A DNA stretch of 64,000 nt. Origin: Serripes groenlandicus. Taxonomy: Eukaryota; Mollusca; Bivalvia; Cardiida; Cardiidae. Made by a program: the position numbers and the translations under genes. The notes beneath the pieces were generated by a model. That model was not told where the DNA came from, did no database searches, and saw nothing but the letters and a program-made list of their open reading frames with translations. Shown piece by piece: positions 1 to 12,019 of the stretch (position 1 is its first letter; each line of letters opens with the position of its first letter). The stretch is taken from positions 25,198,859-25,262,858 of the forward strand of contig JASEVX010000007.1 in assembly GCA_031761405.1 (NCBI GenBank), written 5' to 3'.

Positions 1-572
1 ACATTGCGGCGTAGACTGCGCCATGTCTCATTAAAAAGGGTGAAGAAATAAATAAGTTACCATTGTTTTTACATTCTTAACAAGAGCAATTATTGCTGTC
101 TGACCATGCAAATATGACGTCAAGAGTCACGTGGTATACACACACTGATGTTGAAACTTTATCAGAATGTATGTCTTAATGATATGTAGGTCAAATTTGA
201 ATATGGGTCGTGTTGGGTAAAAAAGTAGGTAACTAGGTCAATATGAAGGAACATATTGTTTACACTCTAGAGCCTAGAGGCCGCAATTTTTGCTTCAGCA
301 GTCAGAATGTTTGTCCTAATGATATCTAGGTCAAGTTCGAATATGGGTCATATTGAGTAAGACACATGGTCTTTAGGCCAAATTGAGGAAAATATTGTAC
401 AAACTTCGGAGACCGCATTTTGTCTTTGAGCAAGTTGAAACTTTATCTGAATGTTTGTCTTTATGATATCATTTTAAATCTTTGATGGAATAATTGTCTT
501 GATGTGTTTTGCATTAGAACCACATTTCATTATTCAGGTAAGCGATCTAGGGCCATCATGGACCTGTTGTTT
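1..572 (+). mobile_element. 145-bp-monomer interspersed repeat, right end of a copy cut by the window start
   Basis: Imperfect monomers carry the words AGGTCAAGTTCGAATATGGG, ACTAGGTCA and CTTGTTAACACT. The copy ends near 572 with a CTAGGGCCATCATGG-type terminus, the same terminus seen at 16041 and, inverted, at 25811. It has no coding capacity. It probably belongs to the tandem-core non-autonomous elements known from bivalves (pearl/CvA-like, possibly Helitron-related); that class assignment is inference. Confidence 0.7.
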
Positions 573-1118
573 AAGTTTCCACTATAGCCATATAAGGAAA
601 AAAAGAACCGTTTTTTGACCAATCAACAATGCTTGAAGGCATCTTATAGAGGGTCACCCAAGGAACACTTCTACAAAATAATTTGAAAAGCGACCAATCA
701 GTTTGAGAAAAGAAGAATTTTAAAGTTTTTTAGTTCACCTGTGCACGAAGTGCTCAAGGTTAGTTATTGTGATCACATTTTGTCCGGCGTTGTGTGTCAC
801 CAACAATTACCTTATAAACACTCTATAGGCTACATTTTGCATCAGATCTTCATGAAAGTTTATTAGAACATTCATCTCCATCAAATCTTGGACAAGATCG
901 AAACTGGGCCATATGTCAACAACTAGGTTACTAGGTCAAATTAAAGGAACATATTGTTAACACTGGAGGCCACATTTTAAACTTTGAGCATGTTGAAACT
1001 ATCAGATTGTTTGTCTAAATGATATGTAGGTCAAGTTCGAATATGGGTCATGTTGGGTCAAAAGGTTGGTCACTAGGTCAAATTGAAGGACAATCTTGTT
1101 AACACTAAAGGCCACATT

Positions 1119-1134
1119 CCCCCCCCCCCCCCCC
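1119..1134 (+). repeat. Poly-C run
   Basis: Sixteen consecutive C inside a repeat monomer. The neighbouring monomer at about 1255-1264 has a shorter C run at the same place, so the run expanded within the monomer. Confidence 0.9.
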
Positions 1135-2077
1135 GCAGTATGACATTTTGTCAGAACGATTGTCTTTATAATATATAGGTCACGTTTGAAGGGTCAAAAA
1201 CTAGGTCACTAGGTCAAATTGAAGGACAATCTTGTTAACACTAAAGGCCGCATTCCCTCCCCCCGCAGTATGGAATTTTGTCAGAATGATTGTCTTTATA
1301 ATATCTAGGTCAAGTTTGAATAAGGGTCATATTGGGTCAGAAATTAGGTCACTAGGCCACATTGAAAGGAACTCTTCTTAACACTGTAAAAGCCGCATAT
1401 TTTGCTTCAGTAGCTTAACATTTGGTCAGAATGTTTATCTTAATACTATCTAGGCCAAGTTTGTATATAGGTCATACCGGGTCGAAAACAAGGTCACTAT
1501 GCCAAATTGAAGGAAAATATTGTTAACAATCTGGAGGCCGCATTTTTAGCTTCAGCAGCTTTTAATGTTGTCAGAATATTTGTCTGAATGATATCTAGGT
1601 TTAGTTTGAATATGGATCATATTGGGTCAGAAATTAGGTCACTAGGCCAAATTGAAGGGAAATCTTGTAACACTGGATGCTGCATTTTCAACTTGCGCAT
1701 TTTGAAAAATCTTATCACAATGTTTGTCTTGATGATATTTAGGTCAAGTTCGAATATGGGTCATATTGGATCAGAAACTAGGTCATTTGAATGGAAATCT
1801 TGTGAGCACTGTAGCAGCCGAATTTTTAGATTCAGCATCTTCAAATTTGATCAGAATGTTTGTCTTAATGATTTATAAATCAAGTTCAAATATAGGTTAT
1901 ACTGTGTTTAATACTAGGTCACTAGGCCAAATTAAACGAAACATTTTGTTAAAACTCCGGAGGTCGCATTTTTACTTTGAGCAAGTTGAAACTTTGTCAG
2001 AATGATTGACTTGATGATATCCAGTCCATATTCGATATGGGTCATAGCAGGTAAAAACAAGACATGGAAATTCCATG

Positions 2078-2571
2078 AAACCAGGTTTTCTATAATGGAA
2101 GGTGTTTGATTAAGAATTAACAGATCTGTCAAATCTTTCTGTTAATAGTTAATCAAAGCTAATAATTCAAGTAACAGGGAATCAGTTCAACTGATGTCTA
2201 TTTGTTGTCACTGTGACCTTGACCTTGAAGCTAGAGACAAAAGTTGTGCATGTTACACATCATATTGATATAGTTCATATTTGTGCCAAGTTATTTGAAA
2301 ATATCTCTATGCATGACACAGTTATGGTCCGGACAAGAAATGTTCAATTAAAGTATATTTCTTATCACTGTGACCTTGACCTTGAATCTACAGGTTTTTT
2401 TTTTTTTTGAATTCGGCACATCGTCTTGATATGGTGCATGCTTGTGCCAAGTTATTTGATAATATCTCTATGCATGGCAAAGTTATGGTCCGGACAAGGA
2501 AAGTTGACGCCCGCCCGCACGCCGACTTCGCCCAACTAATAACCAGATTTTTCCTTCAGAAAACCTGGTTA
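2078..2571. mobile_element. Nested non-autonomous TIR element with two internal monomers
   Basis: Terminal inverted repeats read AAACCAGGTTTTCT at 2078-2091 and AGAAAACCTGGTT at 2558-2570. Between them are two copies of a roughly 155-bp unit containing CACTGTGACCTTGACCTTGA, GTGCCAAGTTATTTGA and GTTATGGTCCGGACAAG. The element interrupts the 145-bp-monomer repeat and is therefore younger than it. The superfamily cannot be told from these ends. Confidence 0.7.
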
Positions 2572-3561
2572 AAAATATAGGTCACTAGATCAAATGATGG
2601 AAAATCTTAACACTCCGGAGGTTGCATTTTAAGTCTTTGTCAGAATAATTGTCTAATTGGCATTTAATTTTAACTGTTATTCATGTGTCATTTGTTCTTT
2701 TACCCGAACTTGTAATGATCTATACAATTTCTTTCACAAGAAATACATGTGTGTCTATGCTACAGTTTTGTGTTCCCAAACAAATTAAGTGCCTTCAGCG
2801 CTTTGATTTAAATGACTAATCATTTCTTCCTTTTGTTTTACCCAGTGTTTACGAGACGCATTTTGACAAAAGTTTGAGGTTCCTTTCATAAAAGGATATC
2901 TTGTAGTATATATTATTTGGAAATGAGAAAACCTTGATAACTGTTTTATCTAGAAATTACCAATCTATACAATATTTATCCAAAAGTATTTCCAAGGAGT
3001 TCTAAAAGTTCAAGGTCAAAAACTAGGTCAACTTAAATGGACATTTTTAACTTGAGCATGTCAAAATGTTATCAGAATGCTTGTCTTGATGTTTGAATAT
3101 GAGTCAAAAAGTAGGTCACTACGTCAAATTGAAGGAAAATCTTGTTAACACTCTAGAGGCCGCAATCTTTGCTTCAGCAGTTTGAAATTGTATCAGAATG
3201 TTTTTCTTGATGATATGTAGGTCAATTCAAATATATTCGAAACTAGGTCACTATGCCACATTGAAAGGAAATCTTGTTAACACTGGAGGCAGCAGTTCGA
3301 ATGTTGTTCATGTCTGTTCAAAAACCAGGTCACTATGCCAAATTAAAGTGAAATATTTTTACGCTGTAGAAGCCGCATGCTTTGCTTCAGCAGCTTAAAA
3401 TATGTTCAGAATATTTATCTTTATAATATCTAGGCCAAGTTCGAATATGGGTCTCACCTATGTTATATATAAACAACAACGATTTGATATGGATTCTTGG
3501 ATGTTAAAGGAATGGAACAGACCCCATGATTTGCTAATATACGTACGTGTATATCTATTTA

Positions 3562-3791
3562 TTAACCCTTTCCCTCATATAGACGCTTTCTGACTCCTCT
3601 GCAGCAGACGGCTTCTTGAAAACATAGTGACAAAAGAAGAAATTGCACAAAACGTGCAATTTCTCCTTTTGCCACAATGTTTTCCACTTTTTGTCATAGG
3701 TTATCCATTCAATTATAGAGATTTTCTATATTTTGACAAAATATGTTCAAAGTCGTCTGCTGCGGAATTGTCGTATGAGGGAATGGGTTAA
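3562..3791. mobile_element. Palindromic MITE with TTAA target duplications, piggyBac-type
   Basis: TTAA occurs at 3562-3565 and 3788-3791. The inner ends are CCCTTTCCCTCATA and TATGAGGGAATGGG, nearly perfect inverted repeats. Inside, a second palindrome is formed by AGCAGACGGCTT/AAGTCGTCTGCTGC and a tight hairpin at about 3640-3664 (GAAATTGCAC...GTGCAATTTC). TTAA duplications and CC(C/T)-starting ends are the hallmark of piggyBac elements. No transposase is present. This is the best-preserved member of a family scattered through the window. Confidence 0.75.
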
Positions 3792-4119
3792 GTGCTATAT
3801 CGGACAGATTTACCACCCTATTATGGCTCAGAAGAGTAAATACGGAGTATTCAGTACTTTCATCGGAATTATTAGTAATATTTCTAAATTTATGAGATCA
3901 TTTGAGTTTCAGTGAAAGGTCACCACAGATTCATACTGATGCAACAAGAGAACATAATACCAACATCAATGGACTGAAATTATTAGACTTCTTGGACGTT
4001 ATACTCAATAAACAAAGCACAACAATATATTTCAGTGATTTCACTGGTTTCAAAAGAAATGGTATTTCACCAGAACGATAACAGGCATTGATCGATCTAT
4101 GAATCAAATGAAGGTACAA

Positions 4120-5010
4120 TCACTGTTACATTGTACAAGTCCACTTCCAAATTGCATGTTCAATGTAGAAATTCACGGATGTGGATAGATGACCTCATAG
4201 AAAAGTGTAGGATGGAATCCGACGTTCAAAATAAAAGCTCACTTAACTTTTCCTTTACACCACAAATTACATCGACGCCATGTGGAAATGGCGAAAACAT
4301 TTTCCATGAAAGAGATGTCGGTTAACTATCTTAGTTATTAATAACTCTACGTGAAGAAGTTATTCTTTTGCGTGAAACAGTTGAAGATTTAGAAAAATCG
4401 AAAACAATGCCGGCTTCAAAATCAATTGCAGTTGAGACAGAATCTAAACTAACCACAGTTTCAACGGAAACAACTTCTGGATTTACCAAACAAATCCAAA
4501 CACAATCTAAAGCAGTTCAAACACTTAAATTGAATTATAATATTCAACCTGAGAAGAAGAGTAATCAAACAGAAGACACGTTTACTTATATCAATAGAAA
4601 TAATTCAAAGCATACTTCGTTCAAGAAACCAAACACATTGTGTAAAAAATAGAACAAAAAATAAACATTAATTATAGGCAGTTCAATGAATACGAATACG
4701 ATCTCGTGGACTCACAGAAGATGTACACGTGTATTCCATAAGAGGGGCACAGCTGTAGCATATCAGGAAAGAACTGAGTGAAATACTTTGATCATGTCAT
4801 TATTCAAGGAGGGGTAAATGACGTCAATAAACGCCGTGATATTGAAGCCGTGGAAAACGATTTTGTCGAGATTATCGAGGAAATACACAGGAAATCACCC
4901 AAAACTGAAATTTATTTTTCTGACGAAACCCCAAGATATGATACTGATGCACAGGAAATTAACTCTGTGATACGCGATCTATGCCTTACATACAGAGTGA
5001 ATCTTATCTA
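4120..5010 (+). pseudogene. LINE ORF1 remnant with SGNH/esterase-like domain
   Basis: Three pieces (4131-4325, 4368-4652, 4778-5011) lie in order with stops between them. The middle piece is Ser/Thr/Lys-rich and low complexity. Around 4665-4690 a shifted frame reads IIGSSMN, resembling the block I nucleophile motif of SGNH hydrolases. The last piece has HVIIQGGVNDV (about residues 6-16), like the block III Gly-x-x-Asn-Asp motif, then a helix-rich segment. Esterase-like ORF1 proteins are known from CR1/L2-type elements. The protein is broken and has no predicted activity. Confidence 0.55.
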
Positions 5011-5564
5011 AACAACCCAGTACATTCGATCAGTGAAACAATACTGGCGAGACGGTCCAACTTTCCGATCGTTGTACATCAGATCTCCTTAGAACTAATG
5101 ATAGATATGTGCCAATACTAAAAGATAGGATACTGAATGATAAGTGATTTTACTGTGGTGAGCGTAGTGACTACACACAAGAACCGCAACTGTCGCTTCC
5201 AAAAATCAAATTAGAAATTCGGCTATGATGTCAATGCCGAACCAGATGCCATATACATATGGAACAATTTTTAAATGTTAACGTTTCTTTGCACAAGTGT
5301 TATGTTTCAAAATGTCTTTGTACAGAAAAGTACATGAAATCTAATCAGTGTCATTACAATAAAGAAAATCCGATTTCAAATACAGAAATTGTTTGCCCAT
5401 CTCAAGTAATAGGAAATCAATCATTTTTAAATAATTGTAAGTCAGAAGCTACGGTTTCAAATTTAGATGTATCGTTTTCTATTAACAAAAGTAACAATGA
5501 AATTACCTCAAATTCATGACAATTTAAATTACCGAAAAAAGTATTAAAGATTGCGAAGCTGAAC

Positions 5565-6000
5565 AATTTGTCATATATCAAACAAATTCGATGAAATTAA
5601 TCTTCTACTATATGAACAACACAGCTTAGACATTTTAGGCCTATATGAAACATTTTTAGATATTAAAACTCATGTTTCTCTTCTGTCTATAAATAATTAT
5701 ACGTTTGAAAGGAATGATCGACAGGGGAGGTCTGGAGGCGGGATTTTTATTTGTATATCAAATTGACTAACATTGAAAGCATTTGGTTGGAAATACGTCT
5801 ACCGCATACTAAACCATGTATTACATGCTTTATATACCGACCTCCGTCTGAAAATATAGACTGGTTCGAAAAGTTGAACAAAGAAATAGAAATAGCAGCT
5901 TCGGACTCTCAAACAGAATTAATTATGTTAGGTGACTTTAATAGACCTTTTCAAAAATGTTTCACAACACTGGACATATATGGTGAACTATACAACTAAA
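5565..6000 (+). pseudogene. LINE endonuclease domain remnant (CR1/L2-like element)
   Basis: The frame reads HISNKFDEINLLL, then ILGLYETF with the conserved catalytic Glu, RSGGGIFI, and after a stop at 5763-5765 continues as FIYRPPSENIDWF and MLGDFN. The E in LGLYETF and the GDFN motif are signature positions of the exonuclease-endonuclease-phosphatase fold. The C-terminal SDH motif is not seen in frame. The stop after CISN shows it is a pseudogene. Confidence 0.75.
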
Positions 6001-6179
6001 CACAACTCATAAAAACACCAACACGAATAACTGACAAAAGTCACACATTACTTAATCACAGTTATACCAACAAACCAGAACATGTTGTTGGTGTTAACGT
6101 ACCTGTTTATGCTATTTCGGTCCATTATCCTGTTTGTCTGACGCGGAATATTTCAAAGGAAAAAAACGGGTGGACGACA

Positions 6180-6735
6180 TATTGAAATTGAGTATCGTGA
6201 TTTTAAACGATTTGATGAAAACTCTTTTCAAGCAGAACTTACAGGTATGCCGTTCGATAATGTAATTGCAACAAACGTCCCATCCGAAGCTCTTCATATA
6301 TGGTATACACTTTTTAATAAACTGTTTGATAACCACGCAAAGTTAAAGAACAAAATGGTTAAATTAAGATTTAAACCAAAGTGGCGGTCTGCACAAATAA
6401 ATGATTACAGAAAAAAAGGGACATGTGACACACTCGAAAAGATTTTGCGAACTACAAAATATGGAGAAATAAAGTTACTTCACTTATTCAACAAGAAAAG
6501 ACAAATTATTACAAACAAGCAACTGAAAAAAGTAAAATTTATTGCAACATCTTGAAATATATGAATGAATTGAACCCAAAACATAAGACAGCATTACCAA
6601 AGTCGCAAAAGGTTAATGACTACGAACAAGAGTCATGTACACAAATGGCAGAAATATTTAATATAATACACACTTTAGCCACATTACAGATAAGTTCAAT
6701 TTTTCAAATATTTCTCCAAACTTTCAGAAATTAAC
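6180..6735 (+). pseudogene. LINE ORF2 linker between endonuclease and reverse transcriptase
   Basis: Frames 6247-6555 and 6552-6734 overlap by a frameshift. They encode a basic linker (FNKLFDNHAKLKNKMVKLRF, then KPKWRSAQINDYRKKG) of the sort found between the endonuclease and RT of CR1/L2-type elements (target-DNA contact helix followed by PW-like region). This is supported by its position and residue pattern only. Confidence 0.5.
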
Positions 6736-6759
6736 ATGTTCATTTCAAGTAAATCACTC

Positions 6760-8560
6760 CAGTTGATGACTATTCTCTCCTTTGCGTTCTTAGTAAATTA
6801 AACATAAACAAGTCATCAGGAATAGATAACATAGGGCCAAAACTACTTAAACTTGCGGCACCATATATTTCAAAGTCATTAATTTGCATATTTAATTTAA
6901 GTATAAAGACAGGTATTTTTTCCCCGATTCGTTGAAATCAGCCAATGTAACACCTTTTTTTCAAAGCTGGTGATAAAAGTGACCCAAACAATTATAGACC
7001 TATATCTGTCCTTCCAGCTTCATCAAAAATATTTGAAAAACTTATTTGTTTGCAGTTGAAAAAACTTCATAGATGACCATAAACTGCTGCACGTAGAAGT
7101 CAGGTTTCCGTAAAATCCATTATTGTCGACATGCTACATGATATGGATGAAGGAAATACAACACAAATAAAGCGAAAGAATATTTCATCCTTTGTCAGCA
7201 CTAGTCACTACGACTGAGAAGGTTATGAAATGGATGGAAATATAGTTTGCCCGAAATATAAGCAATAATGAACCATAATAGGCAATCGTCACGTGCATTA
7301 CATAGAACTGTGATTTTTAATGTCAAGGTAACACGATATCGTGCAACGCGGGTAAAATATATTGTTCATTCTATAATTTCTCCAGGCATCAATGAATTAA
7401 AATTTGCTGGGTATCATTAGGGACTTGTTGTCCTCGGAATGTCTATAAATGTCTCCCGTATATCTTTGGACTCTATTTATTGCAAAAACATCTAGTCTTT
7501 CAACGGTGTTCTTATTGTTATGTCATAAGACACTAACTTAACATGTGAAATCCATAAAACTCATTTGATCAAACTGTTCGTTACTTGGATTACAATATTA
7601 ATGGACATGGATGATATTTCGCACAGAATGTGACGGAAGCTGTAGATAAACTTGACGACTCATTATCCGGACGAAATCAGTCGGGGACCGATGCAGTGAA
7701 ATCGACAAAAGAGAGGTCCCGGAAAGAACCAGCAACCCCGCCGAAAACTGTCAGTAACATACAGGCACAGAAAACACCGAACATCGAGATTACTTTTTTG
7801 AACGGGGTCTTATTTTTAAAGAATACAAACACGAGGACTGAAGAACAACACTGACATTTACTCGCGTAATTGGGCATCTGTTAAGTGTCGTAGTAGGAAA
7901 CAACATATATCATGATACAATCTGGCGTTCCCAAAGCATCGATCCTCCGACATCTGCTATTTGTAATTTATAAAATCGACTTTGTTTATGGATGTGACAA
8001 CAATAACATTGATCTGTATTCCGATGACGCAACATTGTAAAACTCAGGCAAAAATTCATCTGACAATCAAATCACGCTAGAAATTAAACTGAGCAATATT
8101 AGAAAGTTGTGTAAAGGTGAGAACATAGCGATAAATCCTTCGAAAACGATAAGCATGTATATGCTTATTGGAAGAGCCAACGAACATTTAATCATAAAAT
8201 ATCAGGGATTCATATTGACCTAACACTCCCCTGGAACACTGAAGTGACGTAAGTCAGCAACACAATTAATATCAAAATATCATTGCTTAAACGAATATCT
8301 TACTTCATCTCTTATGACTTGATAGCGATTAGGAAAAACCTAAAAAAGATTCATCAGCTTCAAAAACGAGCCGCAAGATCAAATTCCGACTGTATTCTAC
8401 AATCAATGGGTTGGCTTGATTTTGACAAAAGATGTCGTTACCATGCTCCGGTTCTCGTTCATAAAACATTTAAAAGCATGACGCCGTATACTCCGAGATC
8501 ACAAACGCACAATGATCGTACTCTATCCTATATACAAACTATGGCAAAAATACATTAACC
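6760..8560 (+). pseudogene. LINE reverse transcriptase remnant (CR1/L2-like element)
   Basis: RT motifs in order: SGIDNIGPKLLKLAAPYI (fingers), KAGDKSDPNNYRPISVLP (motif 2), FRKIHYCRHAT near 7110, SGVPKASILRHLLFVIY near 7925-7970 (degenerate SGVPQGSILGPLLF), and DLYSDDATL near 8010-8038, whose DD pair matches the catalytic YxDD. Then comes a thumb/C-terminal piece, KKIHQLQKRAARS, at 8283-8558. Frameshifts sit in T runs near 6917 and 6957. The stretch 7160-7880 shows no RT similarity and probably replaced the palm. Confidence 0.75.
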
Positions 8561-8689
8561 TTCTATGGAATGCCTGTTTGGAATGATTTACCATTGAAAG
8601 TTCGTGATATCATCAACAATAAGACTTTCGAAACTATTGTGAAATACCCCTTACTACAAACAAAAGATTGACTTTAATCTGACAACTAC

Positions 8690-11205
8690 TTAATTCAATA
8701 ACCTGTTGAAAGTCAAAGTGTATTGTTTACAATTACATTTCTGATTGTTAATACATTTATAGACATACGCTGAACAGACTATTTTGTTTAGTATTTCATA
8801 TTTCAATCAATCATTTCATGTTCTCATCCTTCAATTACCATCTTATGTACAATGTATCGTTCTTATAATACCCTTATTCAAATTATTATGTAATTCCCTT
8901 TTCAAGGTCAGATGCCAGATAAGTCAAAGGCAATTCATTTCTTACATACTTAATGTGCTATCTTCGCTGAATGAAGATTTTATTATTAATTTTATTACTA
9001 TTATTATTCAGTAATAGCGATTCTTAAGCAGATGAGTCGAGTCATTTTTTGTTCTTAATGGATAGGCGTACAGAGAAGACTCGAACGAGCCTGAACATCA
9101 AAACAATCTAATCAGATTTGTCATAAATGCAAATTCTGATGAAAGCCTAATATTGTAGCTAAAATATATGTGCGCCGATGTAAATTGGTATGATTCGGTT
9201 ACGGAGTCAATAAGACCACTAATCTTGGTTCAATAAATGCCATTCGAGGTCGAGGAGAACTCGACTTCTTGGAATAATCTGATCCGGATGAATATCTATG
9301 ATCTACGCCTTACTTCAAGCCCGTGTAAATGTCAAATAAAAGAGTGTGGGAGTAAAACTAATGTTATTAGAATGAATTATGTTTCGCCGGAGGCTTTCTC
9401 TATGGATATTCTGTATGTAGGCGGTGCGCGAAGCCTCTTGACTCTGCATATGCACGGGCTCGCATGAGACTCCACTGTTCTCACATTCATGAATTTCTTA
9501 ACTGTGTAGGTTCCGATCATTCTGCCATCCGCTAAGCGGACTGCGCAGGCTGATCTGGATCGATACATTACGCAGATGCCATAATGTTGGTTTTCTCGCG
9601 GGACGGCTCATATGCGATCCAAAAATGATTCAATTTATTATCAATGTATGTAGAAATAAGGTTTTAAGGTTACAGCAGCACAAAGCTGGTAGTTGTGAGA
9701 GCCATGTGTAGTATGAATATATGGATGATTTGACACGGCAGTTAACTGAAAGCACTCCTTGCTTATTTTCCAATACGGACTTATCTAAAACGTAAGATCA
9801 ACTATATAGTGATCGTGAGGACACGAATGACTTGGTTGTCTTCATCTGTATATTATTTGACATGGTTTTAAAGAAGTCAAGTTGGAATTGTTTCAACCAT
9901 GGATTTTAATTGCAGGTAATTTTCTATTTACTAGTTGTATACCTGCAGTAGTGCAGTCGTTTTTTAAAAGTGAATTTCAGTTCAAGTAAATTACTTCCTT
10001 TTTGTATCCCTTTTATAATCGGCTCACAAAATGCCAAAAACTCATTTAACTTGATTAAGAATATAGGCGAGCAATTTTCGATTTGTAAACCCTTCAAACC
10101 TTTGCAAAATGATCATTTAGATGGTGGTTTTCATTGTTCAAATTATCGTTAGAAGTCCGTCCTGTAGACATCGCCTTTCAGTATATACCTATTTTATTCA
10201 AAATACTTGTTTTACAAGTTCGCGATATTGATATCAACGTTTGAGGATTTCCCGTACACGACATGTTTAATCCATATAGTTAGGTTAAATTATTGAAAGC
10301 TTATAGAATAAGGGAAACTTCCTGGTGTGTATTTTAATCATAAACCGTTTCTTGCAATCCTCAAAGTTGCATTCATATTCTGATAACTCACGAGTTTAAA
10401 GTATTGAATAAATTAAGGAATAATTTACTTTCTTTCCACCGTCTATTATCGACCAGAATACGAGTAAGTAAATAAACAGAACAAGTGTTAGTTAAGACTG
10501 AATATCTAAATAAGATTATATACACATCATATAAAACCCTCATTTATTTCGTCTAGCATAGTCTTCTGGTCCTCATCGAGTTAAATTACTAAGTGATCAT
10601 GCACCATCACAAAAAGTGTCCTCTTTGTCACAAAAATACAGAACTTCGGCATCTTTTGATAGAATGGCAATTACTATTTAATTGTCCTTAAATATTACTC
10701 GGCTTAAAGTTATAAGTTCATGTCCGTTCTCCAGAGCCTTGCCTGATACAAGGAGTATTAGACGGGGAAAATGGAATATCCTGGTCACACTTCTATAGAT
10801 GCATGTCGATCGGGATAATCCCTGGCTTCAAAGCCCATAAGGCCGAGTTTCGTGTGATGTAGCCACCTTATCAAGCATTCCGCAAAACTTGTAATCTTAC
10901 CATTTTAGAGAGGCCATAGTAAGACACCATGTATGTCCGGTCAGTCGTCGTAACTACCATGGCGACGAAGTTAGTAACCCTTATCTCCCAACAACGTTTG
11001 CTAATCACGGTATATCCGATTTGAGCAACATTTAAGAACAATGTAGAGCAAGATTAGCCTGCACTTTCGTGCATTCTATTCATGATCATTTTGGCTGCAT
11101 TTCGAATATGAATATGTAGCACAAGCAATTCCATAAATATATACAAAAAATTACTGCTTCTTAATACGATCTCTGTCAGTTATTTGTCCAATTTTGACAA
11201 TTATT
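8690..11205. other. Mostly unassigned AT-rich sequence
   Basis: No gene, tRNA or tandem structure recognised. The exception is 9480-9610, which contains CGGACTGCGCAGGCTGATCT and ATGTTGGTTTTCTCGCGGGA, words that look like a degraded interspersed repeat. Frames of 60-76 codons here have no recognisable domain and several overlap on opposite strands. Confidence 0.4.
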
Positions 11206-11208
11206 TTT

Positions 11209-11484
11209 TGGGTGTTTAACGTCGATTCAACAAACAGGCAAATCAAGGCGGCCAGTTCACCTATCCTGGCTTTGTCACATCAGTACTCCACCCAATAGAC
11301 TTAACAAGCAATTGGCTGCCTCTTCTATATAGACGGTTAGCCCATTTGTGGAAGACAAATGACACTCGTCACAGTGACTTTTGTCAAACATCAGAACGAC
11401 TGTTGGCCGAGTTTATATTCTAACTCATAATCCCAGGATTGACAGCAGGTGTCGTTACCGACTGAGCTACCGGGACTCGGCGCA
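11209..11484 (-). mobile_element. tRNA-derived SINE (GGCGTTAAACCCC-tail family), minus strand
   Basis: On the minus strand the head starts with GTAGCTCAGTCGGTAACGAC (near 11473-11453), a good Pol III A box like that of a real tRNA. A degraded B-box region follows. The body words GTGGAGTACTGA and GAACTGGCCGCC lead to the tail GTTAAACACCC. The same body and tail recur at 17010, 19341, 47519 and 56500. The anticodon arm is degraded, so it is not a functional tRNA. Confidence 0.75.
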
Positions 11485-11689
11485 CGTTTGACAAACACGA
11501 CCAGATGTCGCATTTTCTCATGTATTAGTAATATATTTAAACACGTGTTTAAAACATATTTAAAATTCTAATTATTTAGTATTCTTGCAAATTGAACACA
11601 AACGTGTGACCTAATTTCCAAAACGTTATCTTAATAAGCGACAAGTTGGGCTATATGTAACAGCCTGTGCTGGAAATCAACCGTAGAAT

Positions 11690-11788
11690 ACTATCGAGTT
11701 GAATACGGGTTTGGGAAAGACATGATAATGCGAATTAGTCGCCGTTACGTGACTTAAAACGTCGTTCAACCCCAATCAATCAACTAAA
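11690..11788 (+). mobile_element. SINE 3' fragment
   Basis: Only the tail survives: a diverged body ending in AACGTCGTTCAACCCCAATC and ATCAATCAA, the 3' terminus of the same SINE family. It lies just upstream of a different SINE. Confidence 0.5.
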
Positions 11789-11821
11789 TGATAAATGCAT
11801 ATTCAGGTGAAGGTAGTGGAA

Positions 11822-12012
11822 GACAGTGATGCAGAGGTAGAGTATTGGCATCTCGTACCAAAGGTCCCTGGTTCGAGTCCCGTGATGAGCGATTTCTGCC
11901 TATGAGATGTCCACAAAACCGGCACGAGTATTGGTTAAGTCTCAAGGAAGACGACATCTAGCGCGATTAATATAGGCTGAAAGCTAGTTTCGCAATCGAT
12001 GTAAAATAATTC
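11822..12012 (+). mobile_element. Second tRNA-derived SINE family (TTTCGCAATCGATG tail)
   Basis: Head GATGCAGAGGTAGAGTATTGG followed by the B box GGTTCGAGTCC (11870-11880), about 45 bases apart as in tRNA promoters. The body holds TCCACAAAACCGGCACGAGT, CTAGCGCGATTAATATA and TTTCGCAATCGATG. A second copy of the same body lies at 54556-54735, which confirms an interspersed family. Confidence 0.7.
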
Positions 12013-12019
12013 AGTTTAA

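Larger units (their letters stand above)
726..3465 (+). mobile_element. 145-bp-monomer interspersed repeat, long interrupted copy
   Basis: It begins with the family's left terminus, a TAGTTCACCT...AGGTTAGTTATTGTGATC hairpin followed by TTTTGTCCGGCGT, matching the start at 14608. More than ten degenerate monomers follow, each holding an AGGTCA-rich block and a GTTAACACT...GGCCGCATTTT block. It is interrupted by a nested TIR element (2078-2571) and by about 350 bases without monomers (2640-2995). The right terminus is not seen. Short frames such as 1588-1878 and 3198-3398 are translations of the repeat, not genes. Confidence 0.7.
3920..8680 (+). mobile_element. Decayed CR1/L2-like LINE (ORF1 with esterase-like domain; endonuclease; reverse transcriptase)
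   Basis: A series of broken frames in the right order for a non-LTR retrotransposon: ORF1 with an SGNH/esterase-like region, an apurinic-type endonuclease, a linker, and a reverse transcriptase with no RNase H. Each part is listed separately. Numerous stops and frameshifts, an apparent 0.7-kb replacement in the RT palm (about 7160-7880) and loss of sequence before 8283 make it inactive. The 5' end is uncertain: fragments of ORF1 begin near 4120 and similarity-like sequence may start near 3920. No target-site duplication was found. Confidence 0.75.

Noticed and set aside
11440..11484. Functional tRNA gene on the minus strand
   Set aside because: Only the D-arm (GTAGCTCAGTCGGTA) is well preserved; the B-box region is degraded and a SINE body is attached.
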